From Arthrobacter sp. ES3-54 (GTDB lineage: Bacteria > Actinomycetota > Actinomycetes > Actinomycetales > Micrococcaceae), in contig NZ_JAQFIF010000001.1 of NCBI RefSeq assembly GCF_029504395.1, positions 124,001 through 188,000 of the forward strand: a stretch of DNA of 64,000 nt. Reading direction: 5' to 3'. Shown piece after piece: positions 47,357-55,653 of the stretch (position 1 is its first letter; each line of letters starts with the position of its first letter). The notes beneath the pieces are model-generated. The model saw only the letters and a program-made list of their open reading frames with translations. It had not been told where the DNA came from and did no database searches. Made by a program: the position numbers and the translations under genes.

Positions 47357-47399
47357 CACAAAGGGTCCGGAACCTCCGAGAGGTTCCGGACCCTTTGTG
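47357..47399. terminator. Bidirectional terminator between dapE and the glutamate transporter
   Basis: CACAAAGGGTCCGGAACC / GGTTCCGGACCCTTTGTG, perfect 18-bp arms and 7-nt loop. Confidence 0.88.
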
Positions 47400-47411
47400 G
47401 GTGGTGGGGCT

Positions 47412-48248
47412 TTACTTGGCCACCGGGATTCCGGCGACCGGCACGTGCGCCACGCCGCCGGCGGCCCGCTTGGAGCCGCGGCGTTCGAGCCAGATGGCCA
47501 GGCGGGAGACCGCCAGGTCGATCGCGATGTAGATGGCCGCGGCCACGAAGAACACCGGGAACAGGTACTGCGGGCCGAGGAAATCGGCCATGACCTGCAC
47601 GGCCCGGAGCAGCTCGCCGTAAGCGACGATGTAGCCGAGCGAGGTGTCCTTCAGCAGTACTACGAGCTGCGCGACCAGCGAGGGCAGCATGCGCCGGATG
47701 GCCTGCGGCAGCTCGACGGTCAGCCGGGACTGGAAACTGGTGAGGCCGATCGCCAGGCCGGCTTCACGCTGGCCCTTGGGCAGCGACTGGACGCCGGCGC
47801 GGATGATCTCGGCGAAAATCGCCGAGTTGTAAAGGACAAGGCCGGCGACCACGGCGACGAACGAGCTGGTGGCAAAGACGAGCAGCACGAACAGCATCAT
47901 GAGCACCACGGGCATGCCGCGCAGGAATTCCAGCACGATCCGGGTGGGCACCCTGACCCAGGCGTTGTCCGAGATGCGCATCAGGCACAAGAGCAGGCCC
48001 AGCGGGAAGGCGATCACCGCCGCCACCGCCGCGGCGGCGAGCGTGGCGCCGATGCCGGCGGCGATCAGGGCCCAGACCTCGGGCAGCTGGAAGACCGCCC
48101 AGCGTTTGGGGTCGAAGATTCCCTGCTGGGCGAGGGTCATGACTGCCAGGACGAGGAGGCCGCCGATCACGATCACGCCGATGATGGAGCCGATCAGCGA
48201 AACCCGGCGGGCTTTGGGGCCGGGGACGTCGTAGAGAACAGAGCTCAT
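47412..48248 (-). CDS. gluD: Glutamate ABC transporter permease
   Basis: 278 residues, HisM/GluD-type permease with about five helices and the EAA-like loop SLPKGQREAGLAIGLTSFQSRLTVELPQAIRRMLPSLV. Start ATG at 48248 overlaps the stop of gluC (ATGA). Last gene of the gluABCD-like operon (order on the minus strand: ATPase, SBP, permease, permease), and its longer N-terminus compared with GluC is normal for GluD. Substrate glutamate (possibly other polar amino acids). Confidence 0.9.
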   Translation of the reverse strand: MSSVLYDVPGPKARRVSLIGSIIGVIVIGGLLVLAVMTLAQQGIFDPKRWAVFQLPEVWALIAAGIGATLAAAAVAAVIAFPLGLLLCLMRISDNAWVRVPTRIVLEFLRGMPVVLMMLFVLLVFATSSFVAVVAGLVLYNSAIFAEIIRAGVQSLPKGQREAGLAIGLTSFQSRLTVELPQAIRRMLPSLVAQLVVLLKDTSLGYIVAYGELLRAVQVMADFLGPQYLFPVFFVAAAIYIAIDLAVSRLAIWLERRGSKRAAGGVAHVPVAGIPVAK

Positions 48249-48895
48249 CGCGCGATTGCCACCTTTCGTTCAACGACGCTGGCGAGGTAGCCCAGCGGGA
48301 TGGTTATCAGCAGGTAGAAGAATGCGACGCCGACCAGAACCCACATGACGGCGTCGCCGTTGGCGTTGGCCAGCTGCTTGCCCTGGCCGAAGAGTTCCAG
48401 CACATAGAACGCGCCGGCCACGGACGAGTTCTTGACCAAGGCGATCAGAATGTTGATCAACGGGGGGATCACGGTGCGCAGGGCCTGCGGCAGGATGATC
48501 AGGGTGAGCACCTGGCTGAACTTCATGCCGATGCTGCGGGCGGCCTCCGCCTGGCCCACCGGGACACTGTTGACGCCGGAGCGCACGGCCTCGGCGATGA
48601 AGGCCGAGGTGTAGGCGCTCAGGGCGATGATGGCGGCGACCTCGAACTGCTGGAACGTGACGCCGAGGCGGGGCAGAACCACCGCCGCGAAGAAGAACGC
48701 GATGGTCAGCGGGGTGTTCCGGACGATCTCGACGTACGTCATGCTGAAGCCGCGGAGCGCGGCGACGGGCGAGACGCGGGCGGCCGCCAGCACGGTGCCG
48801 AAGATCAAGGCGATAATCCCCGAGACCAAGGACAGGAAGAGGGTTCGGAGAAAACCGTCCCAATACTGGGGGAGGTTTTCAATGATGACGTCCAT
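48245..48895 (-). CDS. gluC: Glutamate ABC transporter permease
   Basis: 216 residues. MDVIIENLPQYWDGFLRTLFLSLVSG start, EIVRNTPLTIAFFFAAVVLPRLG, EAA region SVPVGQAEAARSIGMKFSQVLTLIILPQALRTVIPPLIN. SD AAGGA before ATG 48895; the upstream extension to 48988 is not family-like. Forms the channel with GluD. Confidence 0.9.
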   Translation of the reverse strand: MDVIIENLPQYWDGFLRTLFLSLVSGIIALIFGTVLAAARVSPVAALRGFSMTYVEIVRNTPLTIAFFFAAVVLPRLGVTFQQFEVAAIIALSAYTSAFIAEAVRSGVNSVPVGQAEAARSIGMKFSQVLTLIILPQALRTVIPPLINILIALVKNSSVAGAFYVLELFGQGKQLANANGDAVMWVLVGVAFFYLLITIPLGYLASVVERKVAIAR

Positions 48896-48994
48896 AAGTT
48901 CCTTCAGCTGCGTTGAGGGGATTCCAGGCGAAAGACGGGAGTGGCGGCCGCCGGGCTGCAGAAGATCCGCACGCCCGGCAACCGCCACAGCCGA

Positions 48995-49879
48995 CTAGTA
49001 GCGGTCGATCGTGGGAAGCGCGGGCGCGGTCTTGATGACCGTGCCGGCGGTGTCTTCCCAGGCCTTCTTGTAGGACCCGTCCTTGTCGAAGGCTTCCAGC
49101 TGGTCATTGATAAACGTGCGGAAGGCGGTGTCGCCCTTCTTCAGGCCGATGCCGTAGGGCTCCTTGGTGAAGGTCTCCTCCGACGCCAGCTTGAAGGCGT
49201 CCGGCTCCTTGGCCACGAAACCGGCCAGGATGACGTTGTCGGTGGTGATCGCTTCAACCTGCTTGTTCCGCAGCGGCTCAAGGCAGGCGGAGTAGGTCGC
49301 AGCCGGCACCAGGACAGCTCCGTACTTCTCGACGATCGTGGAGGCCGGCGTGGAACCGGTCACGGAGCAGACGTTCTTGCCCTTGACGTCCTCGGGCTTG
49401 GTGATGGTGTTGTTGTCCTTGTTCACCATGAGAGCCTGACCGGCCTCGTAGTACGGTCCGGCGAAGTCGACTTCGGCCTTGCGCTTGTCGTTGATCGTGT
49501 AGGTGGCGACGATCATGTCCACCTTGCCCTGCTTGATGAACTGCTCGCGGTTGGCGGAGACAGTTTCAACCCACTCGATCTTGTCGGCGGGGATGCCCAG
49601 CTTGGCGGCAACCAGCTTGCCGATTTCGACGTCGAAGCCGATCGGTTTGCCGTCCAGGCCCTTCTGGCCGAAGAGAGGCTGGTCGAACTTGGTGCCGATG
49701 GTGATCTTGCCCGCGGATGCAAGCTTTGCCATGGTGGAATCGGCGGCAAAGCTCGGCTTCTCGGCTACGGGCGGGTTGGTGGTCGTGGAGGAGCCGCCGC
49801 CACAGGCACTCAGGCTGAGCGCCAGTGCTGCGGAAGCGGCAACCAGAAGGGATTTCCTTCGGGTCAAAAATGCCTTCAT
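48995..49879 (-). CDS. gluB: Glutamate-binding lipoprotein of the ABC transporter
   Basis: 294 residues. Lipoprotein signal with LSACGGG lipobox (Cys at ~26), then an amino-acid-binding family 3 fold: ITIGTKFDQPLFGQKGLDGKPIGFDVEIGKLVAAKLG, VDMIVATYTINDKRKAEVDFAGPYY and GKNVCSVTGSTPASTI. The ligand-binding Arg/Asp region is in ATYTINDKRK...FAGPYY. GAAAGGA precedes ATG 49879. Delivers glutamate to GluCD. Confidence 0.93.
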   Translation of the reverse strand: MKAFLTRRKSLLVAASAALALSLSACGGGSSTTTNPPVAEKPSFAADSTMAKLASAGKITIGTKFDQPLFGQKGLDGKPIGFDVEIGKLVAAKLGIPADKIEWVETVSANREQFIKQGKVDMIVATYTINDKRKAEVDFAGPYYEAGQALMVNKDNNTITKPEDVKGKNVCSVTGSTPASTIVEKYGAVLVPAATYSACLEPLRNKQVEAITTDNVILAGFVAKEPDAFKLASEETFTKEPYGIGLKKGDTAFRTFINDQLEAFDKDGSYKKAWEDTAGTVIKTAPALPTIDRY

Positions 49880-49937
49880 GACATTCCTTTCATTGGGCGG
49901 CCGCCATCCGGCGGCCAGGGTGCGAAATCGTAGTCGG

Positions 49938-50693
49938 TCAGTGTGACAGCAGCTTGGACAGGAAATCCTTGGCCCGGCTGCTCTTGGGGTTGGTGAAGAA
50001 CTCCTCGGGGGTCGCGTCCTCGACGATCTGGCCGTCGGCCATGAACACGACGCGGTCCGCCGCCTTACGGGCGAAGCCCATCTCGTGGGTGACCACGATC
50101 ATGGTCATGCCTTCCTTGGCGAGCTGGACCATGACGTCCAGGACCTCGTTGATCATTTCCGGGTCGAGGGCCGAGGTGGGCTCATCGAAGAGCATCACCT
50201 TTGGCTTCATGGCCAGGGCGCGGGCGATGGCCACACGCTGCTGCTGGCCACCGGAGAGCTGGGCCGGAAGTTTGGGGGCCTGCTGCCCGACGCCGACGCG
50301 CTCCAGCAGCGCCATGGCGTCCTTGTCGGCCTCGCCCTTGGGGACGCCTTTGACCTTGATGGGGCCGAGGGTGATGTTTTCCAGGATGGTCTTGTGGGCG
50401 AACAGGTTGAAGGACTGGAAGACCATGCCGACGTCGGCGCGCAGTTTGGCCAGTTCCTTGCCCTCGGCGGGCAGTTCCACGCCATCGATCTTGATGTCGC
50501 CGTCGTCGATGGTCTCGAGGCGGTTGATGGCGCGGCAGAGCGTCGACTTGCCGGAACCCGAGGGGCCGATGACAACAACAACCTCACCCTTGCGGACGTT
50601 CAGGTTGATGTCCTTCAGGACGTGCAACTGGCCGTAATGCTTGTTCACGGCCTTCAGGGAGACGAGGGCATCGCCGGACACTTGAGTAGTCAT
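49938..50693 (-). CDS. gluA: Glutamate ABC transporter ATP-binding protein
   Basis: 251 residues, single ATPase: Walker [19 protein letters not shown]-loop [19 protein letters not shown], signature [15 protein letters not shown], Walker [17 protein letters not shown], and H-loop [15 protein letters not shown]. First gene of the gluABCD operon. No SD at ATG 50693; TAGATT stands 6 nt upstream on this strand, indicating a leaderless mRNA. Confidence 0.95.
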   Translation of the reverse strand: MTTQVSGDALVSLKAVNKHYGQLHVLKDINLNVRKGEVVVVIGPSGSGKSTLCRAINRLETIDDGDIKIDGVELPAEGKELAKLRADVGMVFQSFNLFAHKTILENITLGPIKVKGVPKGEADKDAMALLERVGVGQQAPKLPAQLSGGQQQRVAIARALAMKPKVMLFDEPTSALDPEMINEVLDVMVQLAKEGMTMIVVTHEMGFARKAADRVVFMADGQIVEDATPEEFFTNPKSSRAKDFLSKLLSH

Positions 50694-50699
50694 AGAAAG

Positions 50700-50705
50700 A
50701 ATCTA
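50700..50705 (-). promoter_or_regulatory. -10 hexamer (TAGATT) for leaderless gluABCD mRNA
   Basis: TAGATT on the minus strand, 6 nt from ATG 50693, the strongest -10 match in the set. No clear -35. Confidence 0.6.
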
Positions 50706-50884
50706 GCGAAGATTGACGCAATATGACCGCAATCACTCTGTTTAGTGCAGATCGTGATTCAAGAGATACCTGCACGTCAGGGTCCCTTGCGGGGCCGCCG
50801 CCGGCCTCCGGCCCCGGTCCCCGGCCGCCGCTTGCTGCCGCTCCCGCGTCGACGCGCCGACGCGGCGGCGGGCGAGTTCCGCGC

Positions 50885-50890
50885 TAGCCT
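50885..50890 (+). promoter_or_regulatory. Candidate -10 hexamer (TAGCCT) for a leaderless LOG-family mRNA
   Basis: TAGCCT, 6 nt before ATG 50897. Absence of an SD supports a leaderless start. Confidence 0.5.
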
Positions 50891-50896
50891 ATGGGC

Positions 50897-51790
50897 ATGA
50901 GTACCGATCCGCAGCACGGCCCCAAGCAAGACGCCGAACAGAACCCCGCCGAGAAGCCGGCCCGCGAGGCCCGCACCACTCCGGGGCCCAACGGGATCCG
51001 CCATAAGGGCCCGCTCGAGCTGCGCCGTAAGGCCGCCAAGGTCACCATGTCGGACCAGACCTTGCTGGACACCACGGGGCTGGGCCAGTTCGTCCACACC
51101 GACCCCTGGCGCGTCCTGCGGATCCAGAGCGAGTTCGTGGAAGGATTCGGCGCCCTGGCCGATCTCGGTCCGGCGGTCAGCGTCTTCGGCTCCGCCCGCA
51201 CCGTCCCGGGGAGCCCGAACTACGAACTCGGCGTCGAGGTTGGACGCCGGCTGGCCGAGGCCGGACTGGCCGTGATCACGGGTGGCGGCCCGGGGTCGAT
51301 GGAGGCCGCGAACAAGGGCGCCGTGCAGGGCAACGGCGTCTCCGTGGGGCTCGGGATCGAGCTGCCCTTCGAGCAGGGCATGAACCAGTGGGTGGACCTG
51401 GGCATTAACTTCCGGTACTTCTTCGCCCGCAAAACCATGTTCGTCAAGTACGCCCAGGGCTTCATCGTGCTCCCCGGCGGCCTCGGCACCCTGGATGAGC
51501 TCTTCGAGGCCATGGTCCTGGTCCAAACCCGCAAGGTCACCTCCTTCCCGATCGTGCTGGTGGGAACCGCCTTCTGGAGCCCCATGCTCGCGTGGGTCCG
51601 GGACACCCTCGTCGCGGAAGGAATGGTCTCGGCGGAAGACCTGGACCTCGTGCAAGTGGTGGATGACCCTGCGCTGGCCGTCGAGCTGGTCGTGGAGGGC
51701 GCCGCCCGCCACCGGAACCCGAACGGCGGCTCCACCAACGGAGGCGGCAACGCGAACACCAAGGAAAACGGCGCAGGAACGCGGGGCTGA
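50897..51790 (+). CDS. LOG-family (TIGR00730) Rossmann-fold protein
   Basis: 297 residues. Core: VSVFGSARTVPGSPNYE, ITGGGPGSMEAANKGAVQGNG, and PGGLGTLDELFEAM, the PGGxGTxxE motif of the family. These are nucleotide 5'-monophosphate phosphoribohydrolases (cytokinin-activating LOG-like); bacterial physiological substrate uncertain. A basic ~50-residue N-terminus and Asn/Gly-rich C-terminus (NPNGGSTNGGGNANTKENG) flank the core. ATG 50897 fits a leaderless promoter; ATG 50891 in-frame is an alternative. Followed by the DivIVA-like gene after 35 bp. Confidence 0.88.
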   Translation: MSTDPQHGPKQDAEQNPAEKPAREARTTPGPNGIRHKGPLELRRKAAKVTMSDQTLLDTTGLGQFVHTDPWRVLRIQSEFVEGFGALADLGPAVSVFGSARTVPGSPNYELGVEVGRRLAEAGLAVITGGGPGSMEAANKGAVQGNGVSVGLGIELPFEQGMNQWVDLGINFRYFFARKTMFVKYAQGFIVLPGGLGTLDELFEAMVLVQTRKVTSFPIVLVGTAFWSPMLAWVRDTLVAEGMVSAEDLDLVQVVDDPALAVELVVEGAARHRNPNGGSTNGGGNANTKENGAGTRG

Positions 51791-51825
51791 ACCGTCCGCC
51801 CGCCGGCGTCTGGCACGATGGTCTA

Positions 51826-52182
51826 GTGAGTCTCTTCCTGGTCTTCCTGGCGATTGTGCTGATCGGCGTCGCCGTCCTCCTGGGCACCGGCCTGGCGCCG
51901 AAAATCTTCCGCCGACACCGGGACGGCGGTGCAGGCGGTTCCTTTGACGACGGCTTCGACGAGCCGGTCGCCTCCCTGCCGCCGGTTCTGCTGCCCGAGC
52001 GCGCAGCCGCGGCCGACATCGACCGCCTACGCTTCGCCGTCGGACTCCGCGGCTACCGGATGGACCAGGTGGATCAGGTCCTGGATGACCTGCGGGACCA
52101 GATCATCGCCAAGGACCAGAAGATCGAGGCACTCGGGGAGGAACTGGAAGGCCTCCGTCCGCCTACCGAAGAACGTCCGTGA
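51826..52182 (+). CDS. Membrane-anchored DivIVA-domain-like protein
   Basis: 118 residues. N-terminal helix SLFLVFLAIVLIGVAVLLGTGL, then a disordered segment and the DivIVA-like motif DIDRLRFAVGLRGYRMDQVDQVLDDLRDQI with a coiled-coil tail (AKDQKIEALGEELEGL). Likely localises to curved/polar membrane; involvement in cell-wall or division organisation is inference. GTG start with a CACGAT -10-like hexamer 6 nt upstream. Its stop overlaps the start of the next gene (GTGA), so the two are coupled. Confidence 0.8.
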   Translation: MSLFLVFLAIVLIGVAVLLGTGLAPKIFRRHRDGGAGGSFDDGFDEPVASLPPVLLPERAAAADIDRLRFAVGLRGYRMDQVDQVLDDLRDQIIAKDQKIEALGEELEGLRPPTEERP

Positions 52183-53510
52183 GCCACGTGGAAGACCCCG
52201 AGACTGTCGCGGAGCCTGAGGCCCTGAAACCGCAGGGGTTGAACGCGGCTCTGTGGAGCCACATCGCAGCCGCAGGCGCCAGGATGGCACGGTGGCCGTG
52301 GTGGGTGCAGGTGGCTGGCCTGTACATCGCCGCCCGGCTGGTCAGCGCCTGTATCTTCATGGCTGCCGCCCTGCACCAGGGCGTGAATCCGTGGTTCCTC
52401 GCGAAGCCCGACTATTGGAACTTCATCAATATCTGGGACGCCCGCTGGTACGCCGAAGCCCTCCAGCAGGGGTATCCGGCGCTTCTGCCGACCGACGCTG
52501 CCGGCACTGTCCAAGAGAACACCTGGGCCTTCTACCCCCTGTTTCCCGTGCTGGGCCGTGTCGTTTCCGGGCTCACGGGCACAGGCCCGGCGTGGTCGCT
52601 GACGGCCATCGCGCTGGTCGCCGGGCTAGGGGCAGCCCTCGTGGCCTACAGGATCTTCCGGTACCGGACCACGCACCGCACGGCGCTCTGGGGGACAGTG
52701 TTCCTGGCGACCTTCCCGGTGGCGCCGGTGTTGCAGGTGCCCTACGCCGAGTCCCTCAACCTGCTGCTGCTGGGTGCCGCACTGCTGCTGGTCATGGAGC
52801 GCCGGTACCTGTGGGCCATGCCGGTCGTGGTCCTGATGTGTCTTTCCCGCCCCACCGGGGTTCCGTTTGCCGTGATGCTGGGGCTGTTGTTTCTCTACCG
52901 TTTCTGGCTGCGCGTCGCGGCGCCGGGCTTCACGACGCAGGGCCTCACAGCGCAGGCCCCCACAGCGCAGACCAGGGTCGGTGCTGCCGTCCCCAGCAAC
53001 GCGGAGCTCTGGTCCCTGGGCGGACTCACTGCCGTCAGCGGCATCGGTGCGTTGCTGTGGCCGGCCATCGCCTGGGCCGCCACCGGCGATCTGGGCGCCT
53101 ATACCAAGACCGAAACCGCATGGCGCGGCGATGACCTGGTGCCGTTCAAGCCGTGGTTCGACGCCGGTATCATGCTGTTCGGGCCGACGCTTGGCGTGCT
53201 GGCGCCCTTCGTGTTCGTTGCCGCATTCACCTTGTTGATGATGTCCCGCCCCGTCGTCGCCCTGGGCACTGAACTGAGGCTCTGGTGCTGCTGCTACATA
53301 GGGTACCTGCTGGTCTTCCTGCACCCGCAGACCAGCACGTTCAGGATGCTGTTGCCGCTGTTCCCGCTCGCCCTCAGCGCCGCGCTCCTCTCGCGTTCCC
53401 GCGCCTACCGAGGTGCCGTGGTGGTCATGTTCGTGCTGCTGCAGATTGTGTGGATTGTGTGGCTGTGGGCGTGGGCGCAGTTGCCGGGCGGAGGGGACTA
53501 CCCGCCGTGA
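52179..53510 (+). CDS. PIG-V-like membrane mannosyltransferase
   Basis: 443 residues, about ten hydrophobic helices, GT-C glycosyltransferase likeness. Diagnostic motif IWDARWYAEALQQGYP (about residues 87-102, Asp and Trp-rich), followed by NTWAFYPLFPVLGR, and CLSRPTGVPFAVMLG. Related actinobacterial proteins act as polyprenyl-phosphate-mannose-dependent mannosyltransferases or mannosylate lipoglycans/proteins; precise acceptor unknown. A loop at ~245-265 contains short repeats (TTQGLTAQAPTAQ), probably variable. Starts with GTG overlapping the DivIVA-like stop. Confidence 0.78.
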   Translation: MSHVEDPETVAEPEALKPQGLNAALWSHIAAAGARMARWPWWVQVAGLYIAARLVSACIFMAAALHQGVNPWFLAKPDYWNFINIWDARWYAEALQQGYPALLPTDAAGTVQENTWAFYPLFPVLGRVVSGLTGTGPAWSLTAIALVAGLGAALVAYRIFRYRTTHRTALWGTVFLATFPVAPVLQVPYAESLNLLLLGAALLLVMERRYLWAMPVVVLMCLSRPTGVPFAVMLGLLFLYRFWLRVAAPGFTTQGLTAQAPTAQTRVGAAVPSNAELWSLGGLTAVSGIGALLWPAIAWAATGDLGAYTKTETAWRGDDLVPFKPWFDAGIMLFGPTLGVLAPFVFVAAFTLLMMSRPVVALGTELRLWCCCYIGYLLVFLHPQTSTFRMLLPLFPLALSAALLSRSRAYRGAVVVMFVLLQIVWIVWLWAWAQLPGGGDYPP

Positions 53511-53764
53511 CGCACAGCACCATTTAGCGGTGCCGGCCCGGCATGGCGGGACGCGCTGGAAAGTCCAACGATTAGCTACGCGCGCATTGTTACGCGATAA
53601 TAGAGGATAAGCAAGGACAAGAAGCGCACAGAATTCGTAGCGATTTATTTGTGAGTTTGCCTGTCACGGCGGCCTCCTGGAGCGCTGCCGGACGGCTTGA
53701 TTGGCCAAGCGGACGCAGCCCAGCCGGGCTGGTATGTCAGGGACTAATGGAGGGGATATTCCTT

Positions 53765-53932
53765 ATGGCGGCAATGAAACCACGCACCGGCGACGGCCCA
53801 ATGGAAGTGACAAAAGAGGGACGTAGCCTGATCATGCGTGTTCCGCTCGAAGGCGGGGGGCGGCTCGTAGTCGAACTCAATGCCGCTGAGGCGACAAACC
53901 TCAAGGAATGCCTCGTCGGCGTCACCGAATAG
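53765..53932 (+). CDS. DUF3117 small protein
   Basis: 55 residues, MAAMKPRTGDGPMEVTKEGR start is diagnostic for the family, followed by SLIMRVPLEGGGRLVVELNAAEATNLKECL. Conserved in actinobacteria with unknown function, and located in the same place relative to the sigE cluster in mycobacteria. GGAGGGG before ATG 53765. The longer frame from 53651 is not supported. The 254-bp gap upstream has an AT-rich patch (53570-53660) without a clear promoter pair. Followed by a strong terminator. Confidence 0.93.
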   Translation: MAAMKPRTGDGPMEVTKEGRSLIMRVPLEGGGRLVVELNAAEATNLKECLVGVTE

Positions 53933-53950
53933 CGTCACGCCAAGAGCTTC

Positions 53951-53998
53951 GCAAAAGGGCGGGGTCCCGGCCACCAGGCCGCGGACCCCGCCCTTTGC
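53951..53998. terminator. Terminator after the DUF3117 gene
   Basis: GCAAAAGGGCGGGGTCC / GGACCCCGCCCTTTGC (one bulged A) with CGGCCACCAGGCCGC loop, then TGTTTGCGCTTT; the gene pair is convergent with the O-methyltransferase gene. Confidence 0.85.
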
Positions 53999-54085
53999 TG
54001 TTTGCGCTTTGACCACTGCTTCGTGGCGGCCAGCCTGTGGTTGTTATTTGTTGGCCGCGATTTCTTGACTGTTTGTTACCTGCTG

Positions 54086-54718
54086 CTACTTCTTGACGGC
54101 GATCAGCAGGCCGTCGCCGGTGGGCAGCATCGCGGAGGCGAGACGGTCGTCGTCGCGGATGGACTTGCCGATCTGGCGCAACACCACGGTGGTGGCTTCC
54201 CGGGCGGCCGGATTCGCGACCCTGTCCTTGTCGAGGGCATCGTTGACGATCAGGAGGCCGCCGGACTTCAGCAGCCGCACTGCCTGTTCCACGTAGCTGG
54301 GGTAGCTCGGTTTGTCGGCGTCGATGAACACGAGGTCATAGGCCCCGTCCGTAAGCCGGGGCAGGACATCGCCGGCCCGGCCGGAAATGGTGCGGGTGCG
54401 GTTGGCCGGGCTTCCGGCTTCCTGGAACGCTTCGCGGGCGGCCTTGAGGTGTTCGACGTCGACGTCGATGGTGGTCAGGACAGCCTGCGGGCCCAGCCCG
54501 CGCAGGATGCACACGCCGGACACTCCCGCGCCGGTGCCGATCTCCACCGCGGTCTGTGCCTTGGACGCTGCCGCCAGCACCGTCAGCACAGCGCCCACGC
54601 CGGGACCGATCGGGGTCACGCCAAGCTCGAAGGACCGTTCGCGCGCGTGCAACAGGACCTCATCCTCGGCAGGCAGATCTTCTGCGTAGGACCAGCTCGT
54701 GGACTTATCGGCGCTCAT
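54086..54718 (-). CDS. O-methyltransferase (class I SAM-dependent, family 3)
   Basis: 210 residues. SAM-binding motif VEIGTGAGVSGVCIL (about residues 58-72), motif III LVFIDADKPSYPSYV (metal-binding Asp) and LLIVNDALDKDRV. Similar to catechol O-methyltransferase-like enzymes next to sigE in mycobacteria (Rv1220c). ATG 54718 chosen over an upstream ATG at 54808 because MSADKSTSWSYAEDL is family-like. Divergent from sigE across 273 bp; that gap carries the sigE promoter region. Confidence 0.88.
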   Translation of the reverse strand: MSADKSTSWSYAEDLPAEDEVLLHARERSFELGVTPIGPGVGAVLTVLAAASKAQTAVEIGTGAGVSGVCILRGLGPQAVLTTIDVDVEHLKAAREAFQEAGSPANRTRTISGRAGDVLPRLTDGAYDLVFIDADKPSYPSYVEQAVRLLKSGGLLIVNDALDKDRVANPAAREATTVVLRQIGKSIRDDDRLASAMLPTGDGLLIAVKK

Positions 54719-54991
54719 GGGATATCGCTTTCTGGGCGGCAGGGGAGTGTTCCCTACAGCGTACTGTGTCCGGCGGGACGGGACACGGAGGCGCCAGCGC
54801 CGTGGCACGGGCAGGAAGGAACTCGTTCTGCCTTCGGCGGAAGACCGCGATGAATCAGGAAATTCCCAGCTTATTTTGAAATGATAGGTATCCGCTCATC
54901 CGCGTGGTGATCGGCGTCGAATGAAGTGTGCAGGAACCTGCGCGAGCAGGCACAATTCAGGCGTAGGTACCATCCACGAGGGGAGCGGACG

Positions 54992-55645
54992 ATGTCGATT
55001 CTGGCACCTGTCCCGGCAACTGAGGCAACTGATTCAACCGGCCAGTCACGGACCGCGGCGGAAGCCGAATGGGTCCGGCCGACTTGGGAGGAAGTGGTGA
55101 CGAACCACTCCGCCAAGGTCTATCGCCTTGCGTACCGGCTGACCGGAAACAAGTACGACGCCGAGGACCTCACCCAAGAGGTGTTTGTCCGGGTATTCCG
55201 TTCGCTGGAAAACTTCAAGCCGGGCACTCTGGACGGCTGGCTGCACCGGATTACGACCAACCTGTTCCTGGACCAGGCGCGGCGCAAGAGCAGGATCCGC
55301 TTTGACGCCTTGGCCGACGACGCCGAGTCGCGGCTGCCGGGCCGGGAGCCCGGCCCGGAGCAAAGCTTCGAATTCAACAACCTCGACGTCGACGTTCAGG
55401 CTGCGCTCGAGGAACTTCCGCCGGACTTCCGCGCCGCCGTCGTGCTGTGCGACCTCGAGGGGCTGTCCTACGACGAAGTCGCCGCCGCGCTGGACATCAA
55501 ACTTGGGACCGTCCGGTCCCGGATTCACCGCGGCCGGACCATGTTGCGTGAAAAGCTCGCGCACCGCGACCCGCGTCCGGCGCAGACGGCCAAGCAGCCC
55601 CTCAAGCCGCGGCTCAAGATGCCGCGCATCGCCGGCCTCCTCTGA
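54992..55645 (+). CDS. sigE: ECF sigma factor SigE
   Basis: 217 residues. Region 2: YRLAYRLTGNKYDAEDLTQEVFVRVFRSLENFKPGTLDGWLHRITTNLFLDQAR; region 4: LEELPPDFRAAVVLCDLEGLSYDEVAAALDIKLGTVRSRIHRGRTMLREKL. Surface/envelope-stress type, with the SigE group's basic C-terminal tail KPRLKMPRIAGLL. SD GAGGGGAG before ATG 54992. 8 bp upstream of the anti-sigma gene. I looked for an autoregulated ECF promoter: a GGAACC at 54933 exists but the spacing to a -10 is wrong. Confidence 0.95.
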   Translation: MSILAPVPATEATDSTGQSRTAAEAEWVRPTWEEVVTNHSAKVYRLAYRLTGNKYDAEDLTQEVFVRVFRSLENFKPGTLDGWLHRITTNLFLDQARRKSRIRFDALADDAESRLPGREPGPEQSFEFNNLDVDVQAALEELPPDFRAAVVLCDLEGLSYDEVAAALDIKLGTVRSRIHRGRTMLREKLAHRDPRPAQTAKQPLKPRLKMPRIAGLL

Positions 55646-55653
55646 ACCTGTCA

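Noticed and set aside
54926-54991. ECF-type autoregulated promoter for sigE (GGAACC at 54933)
   Set aside because: Distance from GGAACC to the nearest CGT-type -10 is about 23 bp, against about 16-18 expected.
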